NCBI GenBank assembly: GCA_005503085.1
Contig: SCOI01000001.1
Coordinates: 372,001 to 436,000, forward strand
Direction of reading: 5' to 3'
Length of the DNA: 64,000 nucleotides
Source of the DNA: Burkholderiales bacterium C2
GTDB taxonomy: Bacteria > Pseudomonadota > Gammaproteobacteria > Burkholderiales > Burkholderiaceae_C
Below, piece by piece: positions 21,835-31,200 of the stretch (the stretch's first letter is position 1; every line of letters begins with the position of its first letter). The notes below the pieces were generated by a model. The model had not been told where the DNA came from. It saw nothing but the letters and a program-made list of their open reading frames with translations, and did not search any database. The translations under genes and the position numbers were made by a program.

Positions 21835-23555
21835 AGATGGACCCGACGCTGCGCCGCCTGCTGGCCTATGTCAAACCCTATCGCCTGGGCGTGCTGCTGA
21901 CCTTTGTCGCCTACCTGGCGGCGGCCTCCACCGAGCCGCTGATCCCGGAGCTGCTGCGGGTGGTGTTCGGCAAGGGCTTCGAGCAGCAGACCTTCTCGAT
22001 CTGGTGGATTCCGCTGGTGCTGATCGGTCTGTTCGCGCTGCGCGGCGCGGCCAGCTTTGCCGGCCAGTACCTGCTGAACTGGACCGTGCTGCGCAGCGTG
22101 ATGGACCTGCGCCAGACTCTGATGAACGCGATGCTGCGCGCCGACGCCAGCGTCTACAACAGCCTGCAGCCCGGTACGGTCGTGACCAAGGTGGTCAATG
22201 ACCCGCAGCAGGCCCTGAGCCTGCTGGGCGGTGTGCTGACCACCCTGCTGCGCGACGGTCTGCCGACCGTCGCGATGCTGGGCTATCTGTTCTTCCTGAA
22301 CTGGCAGCTGACCCTGCTGTCCCTGGTCACGCTGCCGCTGATGGCCGTGGTGGTCAAGCAGGTCAGCCGGCGCGTCCACGCGATGGGCAATCTGAGCTAC
22401 GACGCCCAGATGCAGCTCTCCGCCAAGGTCGACGACCTGACCCGGGCCTGGCGCGTGGTGCGCAGCTTCGACGCCGCCGAGCACGAGCGCGAGCGCTTCG
22501 CCGAGATCGCTCAGCAGGTGCGCCGCAACAGCCTCAAGCAGGTCGCGGCCGGTGCGCTGAGCTCGCCGCTGTCGCAGCTGGTGGCCAGCGTCGGCCTGTC
22601 CATCATCGTCAGCCTGGCCCTGCTGCAGGCGCGCAGCCAGCATGCCTCGGCGGCCGATTTCGCGGCCTATATCACCGCGCTGCTGCTGCTGGTTTCGCGG
22701 CTGCGCCATCTCAGCGACCTGGCCACGCCGATCACCAATGCCCGCGTGATCGCGCGAGGCTGCATGCAGCTGCTGGACCTGCCGTCCGAGCCCGACCAAG
22801 GCCAGCGGGAGCTGGCGTTGCCGGTGCGGGGCGAGCTGCGCCTGGAGCAGGTGCGGCTGCAATACCCGGGGGCCGAGCGGGCCGCGCTGGACGGGCTCGA
22901 TCTGCCGATTCCGGCCGGCCGCACCACCGCGCTGGTCGGCGCCTCGGGAGCGGGCAAGAGCTCCATCATCCATCTGCTCCTGGGCTTCGGCCGACCCGAC
23001 GGCGGCACCGTCTTGCTGGACGGCGTCGACATCCAGACCCTCAAGAAGGCCAATCTGCGCCGCCAGTTCGCGGTGGTCTCGCAGGACATTGTGCTGTTCG
23101 ACGCCTCGGTGGCCGACAACATCGCCTATGCCCAGCCGCGCGACCCGGTCCGCCTGGAGCAGGCCTTGCGCGCTGCCCATCTGTGGGACTTTGTGCAAAG
23201 CCTGCCGCTGGGGCTGGACAGTCCGATCGGTGCCAACGGCAGCATGCTGTCCGGCGGCCAGCGCCAGCGCCTGGCGATCGCCCGCGCGCTCTACAAGGAC
23301 GCGCCGATCTGGGTCTTCGACGAAGCCACCTCGGCGCTGGACACCGAGAGCGAACGCGCGGTGCAGCAGGCGCTCGATCAATGGCAGGGCCGCAAGACCC
23401 TGATCGTGATCGCCCACCGCCTGTCCACCGTGCGCTCGGCCGATGCCATCCATGTGCTGGGTGCCGGCCGGGTGATCGAGAGCGGCAGCCATGCCGAGCT
23501 GCTGGCCCGGGGCGGCGCGTATGCCGCGATGGTGCAGGCGCAGATCGGCGACTGA
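21831..23555 (+). CDS. MsbA-like lipid/glycan ABC exporter
   Basis: A 574-residue half transporter with fused membrane and ATPase domains; as a dimer it would flip a lipid-linked substrate across the inner membrane. Residues 1-310 hold six membrane helices. The ATPase shows Walker A GASGAGKS (370-377), the signature LSGGQRQR (from residue 473) and Walker B WVFDEATSALD. The architecture matches MsbA, which exports lipid A-core. It lies directly after four glycosyltransferases and glf, overlapping the last by four bases, so the substrate may be lipid A-core or the glycolipid built by these enzymes. I cannot tell whether another MsbA exists in the genome, so no symbol is given. Confidence 0.88.
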   Translation: MKMDPTLRRLLAYVKPYRLGVLLTFVAYLAAASTEPLIPELLRVVFGKGFEQQTFSIWWIPLVLIGLFALRGAASFAGQYLLNWTVLRSVMDLRQTLMNAMLRADASVYNSLQPGTVVTKVVNDPQQALSLLGGVLTTLLRDGLPTVAMLGYLFFLNWQLTLLSLVTLPLMAVVVKQVSRRVHAMGNLSYDAQMQLSAKVDDLTRAWRVVRSFDAAEHERERFAEIAQQVRRNSLKQVAAGALSSPLSQLVASVGLSIIVSLALLQARSQHASAADFAAYITALLLLVSRLRHLSDLATPITNARVIARGCMQLLDLPSEPDQGQRELALPVRGELRLEQVRLQYPGAERAALDGLDLPIPAGRTTALVGASGAGKSSIIHLLLGFGRPDGGTVLLDGVDIQTLKKANLRRQFAVVSQDIVLFDASVADNIAYAQPRDPVRLEQALRAAHLWDFVQSLPLGLDSPIGANGSMLSGGQRQRLAIARALYKDAPIWVFDEATSALDTESERAVQQALDQWQGRKTLIVIAHRLSTVRSADAIHVLGAGRVIESGSHAELLARGGAYAAMVQAQIGD

Positions 23556-23563
23556 GCACGACA

Positions 23564-23860
23564 ATGATGATGCGGCGTCGCCAGCTCCTGGGGCTCGTCG
23601 CGGCGCTGCCGGTGCTGGCCGCTGCCGAGCCCGCGCCGCTGGAGCTCAACAGCGCCAGCCAGGCCGAGCTCGAATCGCTGGCCGGCATCGGCCCGGCGCT
23701 GGCCGAGCGCTTGCTGGCCGCGCGGACCCAGGCCCCGTTCAAGGACTGGGCCGATCTGCAGCGCCGGGTGCGCGGCATCGGCGCGGCGCTGGCGCGCAGG
23801 CTCTCGGCCCAGGGACTCCGGGTACAGGGCCTGCCCTACGAGGAGCAGGCTCCCGGCTGA
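23564..23860 (+). CDS. Helix-hairpin-helix (ComEA-like) protein
   Basis: A 98-residue protein with an N-terminal signal-like segment (RRRQLLGLVAALPVLAAA) and one helix-hairpin-helix domain. LELNSASQAELESLAGIGPALAERLL is the classic first hairpin and FKDWADLQRRVRGIGAALARRL the second. Such proteins bind double-stranded DNA without sequence preference; exported versions resemble the DNA receptor ComEA of natural transformation. Three consecutive ATG codons at 23564, 23567 and 23570 could each be the start. The gene follows the ABC exporter by eight bases. A role in DNA uptake is inference only; no other competence genes are in the window. Confidence 0.8.
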   Translation: MMMRRRQLLGLVAALPVLAAAEPAPLELNSASQAELESLAGIGPALAERLLAARTQAPFKDWADLQRRVRGIGAALARRLSAQGLRVQGLPYEEQAPG

Positions 23861-23965
23861 TGTGTCAGGCCCGACACAATCTGCCTATCTTGCCGACAAG
23901 GCCGGCGGCTCCAATGCAGACACCGGGCGATCAGCGCCCCGATGTCCACCCCAACAGGAGCCTGC

Positions 23966-24844
23966 ATGCACAAAGCCGCCAGCCACAACAGTCACGACCA
24001 TGGCCTGGCCCATGACCTGGCCCGCCTTCAGTCACAACAGGCGCAGCGCCGCCGCGCGCTCGGTTTGCTGGCCGGTGCCGGCGGTCTGATGCTGCTCGGC
24101 TGCGGAGGCGGTGGCAGCGCGGACAGCGCCGCCACCGCGACCAGCAGCGGCACAACAACAGGCGCCGGAACAACAAGCGGCACGACCACCGGCAGCTGCT
24201 CGGTCATCCCCGAGGAGACCGCCGGCCCCTACCCCGGCGATGGCTCCAACAGCGCGGGCGGCGGCATCGCCAATGCCCTGACCCTCAGCGGCATCGTGCG
24301 CAGCGATATCCGCAGCAGCATCGCCGGCGCCAGCGGTAGCGCAGCGGGCGTGCCGCTGACCCTCACGCTGAAGCTGCTCAACACCAACGGCGGCTGCGCC
24401 GACCTGGCCGGCTATGCGATCTATCTGTGGCACTGCGACGCCGAAGGCCGCTACTCGATGTACTCCAGCGGCATCACGGCCGAAAACTATCTGCGCGGTG
24501 TGCAGGAAACCGGCAGCGACGGCACGGTCAGCTTCACCACCATCGTGCCCGGCTGCTACGCCGGCCGCATGCCCCATATGCATTTCGAGGTGTTCCGCAG
24601 CGTCAACAGTGCCAGCGCCTACAGCAACAAGCTCAAGACCTCGCAGATCGCCTTCCCGACCGAGGTCTGCAGCAGCGTCTACAACAGCGTGGCTGCCTAC
24701 AGCGCCAGCATCCGCAACCTGGCCGCGATCAGCTTTGCCAGCGACAACGTCTTCAGCGACGGCGTGAGCACCCAGCTCGCAACGATGGGCGGCAGCGTCG
24801 CGGCCGGCTACAGCGCCAGCCTGAGCGTGGGCATCGCCGCTTGA
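23966..24844 (+). CDS. Tat-exported intradiol dioxygenase-like lipoprotein
   Basis: A 292-residue protein with an unusual layout. Residues 1-30 are hydrophilic and His-rich (HNSHDHGLAHDL), then QRRRALGL begins a twin-arginine signal that ends in LLGCGGGG, so Cys is a likely lipidation site. A Ser/Thr/Gly-rich linker (about 55-88) leads to an intradiol ring-cleavage dioxygenase domain. All four iron ligands can be matched: Tyr in EGRYSMY, Tyr in PGCYAGRMP, and two His in PHMHFEV. Cytosolic catechol dioxygenases cleave aromatic diols; this would act outside the cytoplasm, and its substrate is unknown. AGGAG lies five bases before the ATG at 23966. The two-component pair follows after 41 bases. 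Confidence 0.87.
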   Translation: MHKAASHNSHDHGLAHDLARLQSQQAQRRRALGLLAGAGGLMLLGCGGGGSADSAATATSSGTTTGAGTTSGTTTGSCSVIPEETAGPYPGDGSNSAGGGIANALTLSGIVRSDIRSSIAGASGSAAGVPLTLTLKLLNTNGGCADLAGYAIYLWHCDAEGRYSMYSSGITAENYLRGVQETGSDGTVSFTTIVPGCYAGRMPHMHFEVFRSVNSASAYSNKLKTSQIAFPTEVCSSVYNSVAAYSASIRNLAAISFASDNVFSDGVSTQLATMGGSVAAGYSASLSVGIAA

Positions 24845-24885
24845 GCGCTGGTGTATCGTGCGCCGATGCACCGAGGGAAGGCTTT

Positions 24886-25611
24886 ATGAACGCCAGCGCG
24901 ATCCGCTGCCTGGTGGTGGATGACGACGGCGAGATCCGCAGCGCGCTGCAGGATTTTCTGCAGCGCTTCGGCATGCAGGTGGCCGCTGCGGCCGACGGCG
25001 CCGAGATGCGCCACCGGGTCGGCGCCCAGGCCTTCGATGTCGTCGTGCTCGACCTGATGCTGCCCGACGAGAACGGGCTGTCGCTGTGCCGGTGGCTGCG
25101 CGCCCAGCACCCCGGCACGGCCATCGTGATGCTGACCGCCCAGGGCGACCCGATCAGCCGCGTGCTGGGCCTGGAGATGGGGGCCGACGACTACCTGCCC
25201 AAGCCCTTCGAGCCGCGCGAGCTGGTGGCCCGCATCCATGCGATACGCCGGCGCGTCCAGCTGGGCGAACGCCAGCAAGCGTCCAACGCCGAGCCGCCGC
25301 GCGAGCTGCGCTTCGAGGGCTGGCGCTTCGACCGGCTGCTGCGCCAGCTGGTCTCGCCGGCCGAGGTGGTGGTGGCCCTGTCCAGCGCCGAGTACCGGCT
25401 GCTGTCGGCCTTTGTCGAGCGGCCCGGCCGGGTGCTCAGCCGAGAGCAGCTGATCGAGCTGACCCGCGCGCCGGGCGTCGAGGTCAATGACCGCAGCATC
25501 GACCTGACCGTCTCTCGGCTGCGCCAGAAGCTGGCCGACTCCTCCCGCGAACCGCGCCTGATACGCACGATGCGCGGCGAGGGCTATCTGTTCGACGCCA
25601 AGCTGGGCTGA
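24886..25611 (+). CDS. OmpR-family response regulator
   Basis: A 241-residue two-component regulator. The receiver domain (about 7-120) has the acidic cluster VVDDDGEIR, phospho-acceptor Asp56 in VVLDLMLPDENG, the switch Thr in MLTAQGD and the conserved Lys in YLPKPFEPREL. The C-terminal winged helix (about 145-238) shows LSSAEYRLLSAFVERPGRVLSREQL and DRSIDLTVSRLRQKL. GAGGGAAG precedes the ATG at 24886. Five bases separate it from the sensor kinase, so the two form an operon. Its target is unknown; the dioxygenase-like lipoprotein upstream is an obvious candidate. Confidence 0.93.
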   Translation: MNASAIRCLVVDDDGEIRSALQDFLQRFGMQVAAAADGAEMRHRVGAQAFDVVVLDLMLPDENGLSLCRWLRAQHPGTAIVMLTAQGDPISRVLGLEMGADDYLPKPFEPRELVARIHAIRRRVQLGERQQASNAEPPRELRFEGWRFDRLLRQLVSPAEVVVALSSAEYRLLSAFVERPGRVLSREQLIELTRAPGVEVNDRSIDLTVSRLRQKLADSSREPRLIRTMRGEGYLFDAKLG

Positions 25612-25616
25612 GCAGC

Positions 25617-26744
25617 ATGTACTGGTTCACCGACACCCTGGCCAAGCGCCTGTTCCTGCTGATGTGGGCGGCCCTGGTGGCCAGCCATCTGGCCGCGTTC
25701 GCGGCCGTCCATCTGCTGCATTTCGAACGCGGCACGCCGGCCCGGCTGCCGGTGTTTCCCTCGCTGCCGCCCACGCCCGGCCTGCCCCAGGCTCAGCGCG
25801 AGCCGCCGCCGGGTCCGCCACCACCCGACGGCCCGGGCCAGCCGCCCCCGCAGGCGGCCGGCCTGCCCGCCGACGCGCTGCTGCTGGACTATGGTGTGCG
25901 CCTGCTGGTGATCGCGCTGGCGGCCTGGTTCGGCTCGCGCTGGGTGGCCGCGCCGGTGCGCCGTCTGGTGCAGGCCTCGCAGACCCTGAGCGAGACCCTG
26001 GGCGGCCAGGAGCCCCTGCCGGCACTCGATGAACACAGCGGCAGCCAGGAGGTGCGGGAAGCCGCGCGGGTCTTCAACCGCATGGCCCGCGAGCTGCAGC
26101 GCCAGTTCAGCGAGCGCGGCCTGATGATGGCGGCGATCTCGCATGACTTGCGCACCCCGCTGACGCGGCTGCGCATGCGGCTGGAAACCATGGACGCGGC
26201 ACCGGCGCTGCGCGAGCGCTCGGTCGCCGATATCCGCGAGATGAACGGTCTGATCGACACGGTGCTGGCACTGTTCCGCAGCCAGACCCAGGCCGCCGAG
26301 CCGCTGCAGGACACCGATATCGACGCGCTGCTGCAGGCGCTCAGCGATGACCTGGTCGAGCAGGGCCAGCCCGTGGCCTACACCGCCGCGCCGGCCATCG
26401 CGCGGGCCCGCCCGCTGGCGCTGCGCCGGGTACTGGGCAATCTGCTGGGCAATGCCTTGCGCTATGGCGGCGGCGCCGACATCCGGGTCGAGTCGCGGGG
26501 CCGCCAGGTCTGCATCCGCATCGACGACGCGGGGCCCGGCATCCCACCGGCCCAGCTGGAGGCGGTGTTCCAGCCCTTCTACCGCCTGGAGGGCTCGCGC
26601 AGCCGCGACACCGGCGGCATGGGTCTGGGGCTCTATATCGCCCGCGACCTGATGCAGCGCCAGGGCGGCAGCCTCCAGCTGATCAATCGCCCCGAGGGCG
26701 GCCTGCGCGCTGAATTGCTGCTGCCGCTGGCTACGCCGGGCTGA
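25617..26744 (+). CDS. EnvZ-type sensor histidine kinase
   Basis: A 375-residue membrane kinase that should phosphorylate the response regulator encoded just upstream. One membrane helix covers about 10-33 and another about 91-110. The periplasmic loop between them (about 34-90) is dominated by proline and glycine (REPPPGPPPPDGPGQPPPQ) rather than a folded sensor. A HAMP segment follows, then the HisKA domain with phospho-acceptor His176 in AAISHDLRTPLTRLR. The ATPase shows GNLLGNALRYG, DDAGPGIP and GGMGLGLYIARDL. Its 3' end overlaps the convergent patatin gene by 14 bases. Confidence 0.93.
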   Translation: MYWFTDTLAKRLFLLMWAALVASHLAAFAAVHLLHFERGTPARLPVFPSLPPTPGLPQAQREPPPGPPPPDGPGQPPPQAAGLPADALLLDYGVRLLVIALAAWFGSRWVAAPVRRLVQASQTLSETLGGQEPLPALDEHSGSQEVREAARVFNRMARELQRQFSERGLMMAAISHDLRTPLTRLRMRLETMDAAPALRERSVADIREMNGLIDTVLALFRSQTQAAEPLQDTDIDALLQALSDDLVEQGQPVAYTAAPAIARARPLALRRVLGNLLGNALRYGGGADIRVESRGRQVCIRIDDAGPGIPPAQLEAVFQPFYRLEGSRSRDTGGMGLGLYIARDLMQRQGGSLQLINRPEGGLRAELLLPLATPG

Positions 26745-28002
26745 GGGTCTCGGCAAAACCGGCGCGGCGCTTGCGCATCGCGGCCGGATCGACGCTGGGC
26801 GCCTGGGCCGGCCAGCCGAAGAAGCGCTGCACATCGGCGCGCCGCGCCAGCGTGTCGGCCATGCCCAGCATGATCAGCTCGCCGGTGAACGAGGGCTCGA
26901 ACAGCAGATAGCTGGTCAGCGCCGAGCCGCTGGCGGCCTTGCCCTCGCCCGCCACGCCGACGCTGCGCAGCAGCGCCTTGATGGGCGGCGGCAGGCTGGC
27001 CTGGTGCTCGGCCGCCAGATCATCGAGGCGCCGGCTCGGCGCGATCACCAGCACATCGAGCGGCCGCAGCGGCGTCGCGCGGCGGGCCTCGGGCGTCAGC
27101 AGACCCAGCGTGTTGTTGATGCGTTGCAGGCGCTCGACATCGACCGCCAGCGCATCCAGAAAGATGTTCGACAGTGCATGGCCGGCGATCTGCGCCATGC
27201 TCGGGTGGCCCTCGACCAGCACCTCGCGGCGCGCCCCCGGCGGCTCGTGCATGCGGCCCGCGCCTATCACCAGCACCCGGTCGGCGCCCAGATGCACGGC
27301 CGGCGAGATCGGCGCGCTCTGGCGCATCGAGCCGTCGCCGAACCATTCCTGCCGGCCGTCCAGGTCCAGCAGCTCGGCCGGGAAGATGAAGGGGATGGCC
27401 GACGAGGCCATCAGATGCTCGATCGACAGCCGCGTCTTGACGGCCACCCGCTGCGAGCGCAGCCAGGGCTCGAACGGCAGCTGGGTCTGGTAGAAGGTCA
27501 CATGCTGGCCCGAGGTGTAGCTGGAGCCGCTGATCGCCAGCGCCTGCATATGGCCGGCCGCCAGCATCTCATCGAGCCGCTCCATGCGCACCCAGCGGCG
27601 CAGCAGCGCACCGAGCGGCGCATTGTCCAGCAGGCTGCGCGGGCGCGAGCGCTTCCAGCGTGCCAAGGCCCAGCCCAGGCTCATCATCGTCATCCAGCGC
27701 GCGCCGGTGCGTATCACGCCGAAGGAGTCGGCCGCATAGACCTGCTCGACATGCAGGTTCTGCCACAGATGCGTCAGCCCGTCGACCGCGCCATCGAAGT
27801 CGTCGGCATTGCAGGCCAGCGTGGCGGCATTGATGGCGCCGGCCGAGGTGCCGGCAATCACCTTGAAGGGATTGCCCTCGACGACGCCGGCATCGCGCTT
27901 GAGCTGGGCCAGCGCCGCCAGCACACCGACCTGGTAGGCGGCGCGCGCGCCGCCGCCGGTCAGTATCAATCCTGTCGTGGGCGGGGCCGCCATGTGCTGC
28001 AT
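26731..28002 (-). CDS. Patatin-like phospholipase
   Basis: A 423-residue patatin-family lipid hydrolase. The oxyanion hole is GGGARAA (16-22), the nucleophile is Ser53 in GTSAG, and the catalytic Asp is in FGDGSMR (Asp223), completing the Ser-Asp dyad. No signal peptide or autotransporter domain is present, so it is probably cytosolic or membrane-associated like RssA proteins. The C-terminal 180 residues go beyond the patatin core and include SFTGELIMLGMADTLARR. I chose the ATG at 28000-28002; a TTG at 28095 would add 31 residues rich in Pro and is less likely. It is transcribed towards the histidine kinase. Confidence 0.88.
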   Translation of the reverse strand: MQHMAAPPTTGLILTGGGARAAYQVGVLAALAQLKRDAGVVEGNPFKVIAGTSAGAINAATLACNADDFDGAVDGLTHLWQNLHVEQVYAADSFGVIRTGARWMTMMSLGWALARWKRSRPRSLLDNAPLGALLRRWVRMERLDEMLAAGHMQALAISGSSYTSGQHVTFYQTQLPFEPWLRSQRVAVKTRLSIEHLMASSAIPFIFPAELLDLDGRQEWFGDGSMRQSAPISPAVHLGADRVLVIGAGRMHEPPGARREVLVEGHPSMAQIAGHALSNIFLDALAVDVERLQRINNTLGLLTPEARRATPLRPLDVLVIAPSRRLDDLAAEHQASLPPPIKALLRSVGVAGEGKAASGSALTSYLLFEPSFTGELIMLGMADTLARRADVQRFFGWPAQAPSVDPAAMRKRRAGFAETLSPA

Positions 28003-28187
28003 GGTCTGATCGGTCTCGGGTGGAGGTGGGCTGGGTTGACGACCATCATCGCCGATCACGCGCGCAGCGACAGCCTCGAATAGAGGGTGGAGCAACGCAC
28101 AAACAACAGGCGCTGAACCGGAAGCGCCCCCTTATTCCGGCGACCGCCGGCCGCAGATCCACTTAGGCTTATCGGACAAATGGAGCC

Positions 28188-28201
28188 GGGACTTGAGTCC
28201 C
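28188..28201. repeat. 14-bp inverted repeat upstream of the octad-repeat gene
   Basis: GGGACT-TG-AGTCCC lies 20 bases before the ATG of the giant repeat gene, just upstream of its AAGGGAG ribosome-binding site. It could be an operator or a small RNA hairpin in the leader. Nothing else in the 218-base gap stands out. Confidence 0.45.
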
Positions 28202-28220
28202 AGGATCAAGGGAGAGAAAA

Positions 28221-31200
28221 ATGACTAGCAGCACCCCCGGGTCGATCTGGACACCCGCGCTGATCGCGCGCCTGACACCCCAGCAGATCGCCACGATACG
28301 GCCGGAGCGGCTGGCCGAGTTCGACAGCGTCCAGCTCAATGCCTTCTCGCGCGTCCAGTTCGCCAGCCTCAGCGTCGGCCAGCTGCGGGCACTGAGCCCC
28401 GAGCAGGTCGGCCATCTGGGCGTCAAGCATCTGCAAGGTCTTAGCGGCAGCCAGCTGCAGGCCTTCAGCCCCGAACACTTCAGCCACCTGAGCCCGTCAG
28501 CCCTGACCGCGCTGACCCCCGCCCATATCGGCGCGCTGAGCCCCCAGCATCTGGCCGAGCTGAGCAGCACCCAGCTGCGCATGCTGAGCCCGCTGGCCCT
28601 GCAGTCCTTCAACGCCGCGCAGATCCAGGGCCTGGGCACGGCCCAGATCGCCGGCCTGAGCAACAGCCAGCTGGCCGTGCTCAAGCCCGCGCAGCTGGCG
28701 GCGCTGGAAACCGAGGACCTGCGCGCGCTGGGCCTGGGCCAGCTCAACAGCCTGGGCAGCGCACAGTTCGCGGCACTGGGCCCGGCCCAGTTGCAGGCGC
28801 TGAGCGACGAGCAGTGGGCCGGCCTGAACGGCCGCCAGCTCGGTGGCCTGAGCGCCGCTCAGCTGCAGTCGCTGGGCACCGACATCCTGGCGACGCTGAG
28901 CCCGGCGGCGCTGCGCGCGCTCAGCGGTGCCCAGCTCGCCTCGCTCAGCGAGGCCCAGATTGCCGCGCTGACCGAGACCCAGCTGCGCGTGCTCAGCGTC
29001 GCCCAGATCGGCGCGCTGGGCAGCGAGGACGTGGCCGCGCTGAGCGACGGCCAGATCGCCGCCCTGAGCCCGCAGCAGATCGCCGCGATCAAGCCCGAGC
29101 ATCTGCGTCTGTTCAGCGACGAGGAGCTGCGCGCGCTGTCCAAGCCCCAGCTGCTGGCGCTGACCGCCGCCCAGATCGCCAAGCTGACACCCGCCCAGCT
29201 GCTGGCCCTGGATGAGGAGCAGCTGGCCGCACTCGGACCGCAGCAGATCGGCGCGCTGACCCCCGCCCAGCTGCAGGCCCTGGGCCCCGAACACCTGGCC
29301 CAGCTGGGTCTGGCGGCGCTGCGCGCGCTCGGCACGGCCCAGGTGGCCGCGCTGGGCTCGGAACAGCTGGCGGCGCTCAGCAGCGAACAGTTCAAGGCGC
29401 TCAACGCCAAGCAGCTGGCCGCGATCTCGACCGAGGACATGCAGGCACTGCGACCCGAGCAGCTGGCCGGCCTGGACGCCGCACAGTTCGCCGCCTTCAG
29501 CGGCGCGCAGCTGAGCCTGCTCGGCGCCGATCAGATCGGCGCCGTCTCGCTGGCCGCGCTGCGCGGCCTGACGACGGCGGACGCGCGGGTGCTCAGCGAG
29601 GCCCAGCTGGGCGCCTTGAGCAGCGGCCAGATCCAGGCCCTGGGCACCCAGGCGCTGCGGGCCATGAGCAGCCAGCAGATCCAGGCGCTCGACGAAGACC
29701 AGATCCGCGCGCTGGGCAGCGCCCAGCTGGGCGCGCTCAGCGTGGCCCAGCTGGAGAGTTTCAGCAGCGCCGAGCTGCAGGCCCTCGGCCACCAGCAACT
29801 GGCCGGCCTCAGCGCCACCCAGCTGCGCGGCCTCAGCGCCCAGACCCTGGCCCAGCTCAGCGACGAGCAATGGGGCGGCTTCGGCGGCCGGCAGATCAAG
29901 GCGCTGAGCAACGAGCAGCTGCAGCGGCTCAGCACCGCGCAGATCGCCGCGCTCAGCAGCGACGCGATCGCCGGCCTGAGCACGGCCCAGTTCCTGTCGC
30001 TGGGCAGCGCCCAGCTGCAGGCCATCGAGACCCGCGACATCGCGGCGCTGAGCGCGGCCGATCTGCGCGTGATGGGCAGCCAGCAGATCGCCTGGCTCAG
30101 CACGGCTCAGGTCGGCGCACTCAGCGCCGCCGGGCTGAACACGCTGAGCTCGGCCCAGATCGTCCAGTTCAGCACCGAGCAGCTCGGCGCGCTGAGCAGC
30201 CAGGCGCTGCGCGGTCTGGAGGCCGGCGACCTGGTGGCGCTGAGCCCGGCCCAGCTGCAGGCCCTCAGCAGCGCGCAATGGCTGGGTCTCGGTGCCCAGC
30301 AGCTGAGCCAGCTGGGCAGCGCGCAGATCCAGGCGCTGAGCCCCGACCATATCAAGGCCCTGCCACCGGCAGCCTTCGACGGCCTGAGCGTGCGCCAGCT
30401 GGGCTGGCTCAGCGACGAGCAGTGGGCGGGCGTCAGCCATGCCCAGCTCGCCGCGCTGGCGCCCGGCGACATCAAGGCGCTGCAGGACCGCCTGCCCCGG
30501 CTCGACACCGCCCAGCTGCAAGGCCTGGGTGCGGCCCAGGCCCAGATGCTGGGCAGCGCCACCATCGCCCAGCTCAGCGACGAGCAGCTCAAGGCCCTGG
30601 GCGCCGGAGCCATCGGTGCGCTGAGCGGCAACGCGCTGCAGGCACTCAGCGCCGAACGCCTGGCCTTGCTGGGCAGCCAGCAGTTGCAGGCCCTGGACGG
30701 CGCCGACTTCCAGGCCCTGGGCGCCGAGCGCCTGGGCCAGCTCAGCAGCCAGCAGATCGCCGTACTGACAGCGGCTGCGGTCGCGCCGATGGGCACGGCC
30801 CAGCTGGCGGCGCTGGGTGCCGGCCTGGGCATGAAAGGTGTGGCGGCGCTGAGCCCGGCCGCGCTGGCCACGCTCAGCAGTGCCGAGATCGCGCATTTCG
30901 CCACCAGCGCCCTGCCCGCGCTGCGCAGCGAGCAGATCGCCGCGCTGGGCAGCGCCCAGATCGCCGGCCTGAGCGCCGCCACCCTGCAGGCCTGGCAGCC
31001 CGAGCAGGCGGCGGCCCTGTCCAGCGCCGCCATCCAGGCCCTGAACAGCCAGCAGATCCAGGGCCTCGGCGGCGCCCAGTTGGCCCAGCTGGGCAGCGCC
31101 CAGATCGCCGCACTGACGACCGAGGCCTGGCAGTCCCTGTCCGGTGCCAGCCTGAGCGAGCTCAGCGCGGCGCAGATCCGTGCGCTGCCCGCCGGCCATC

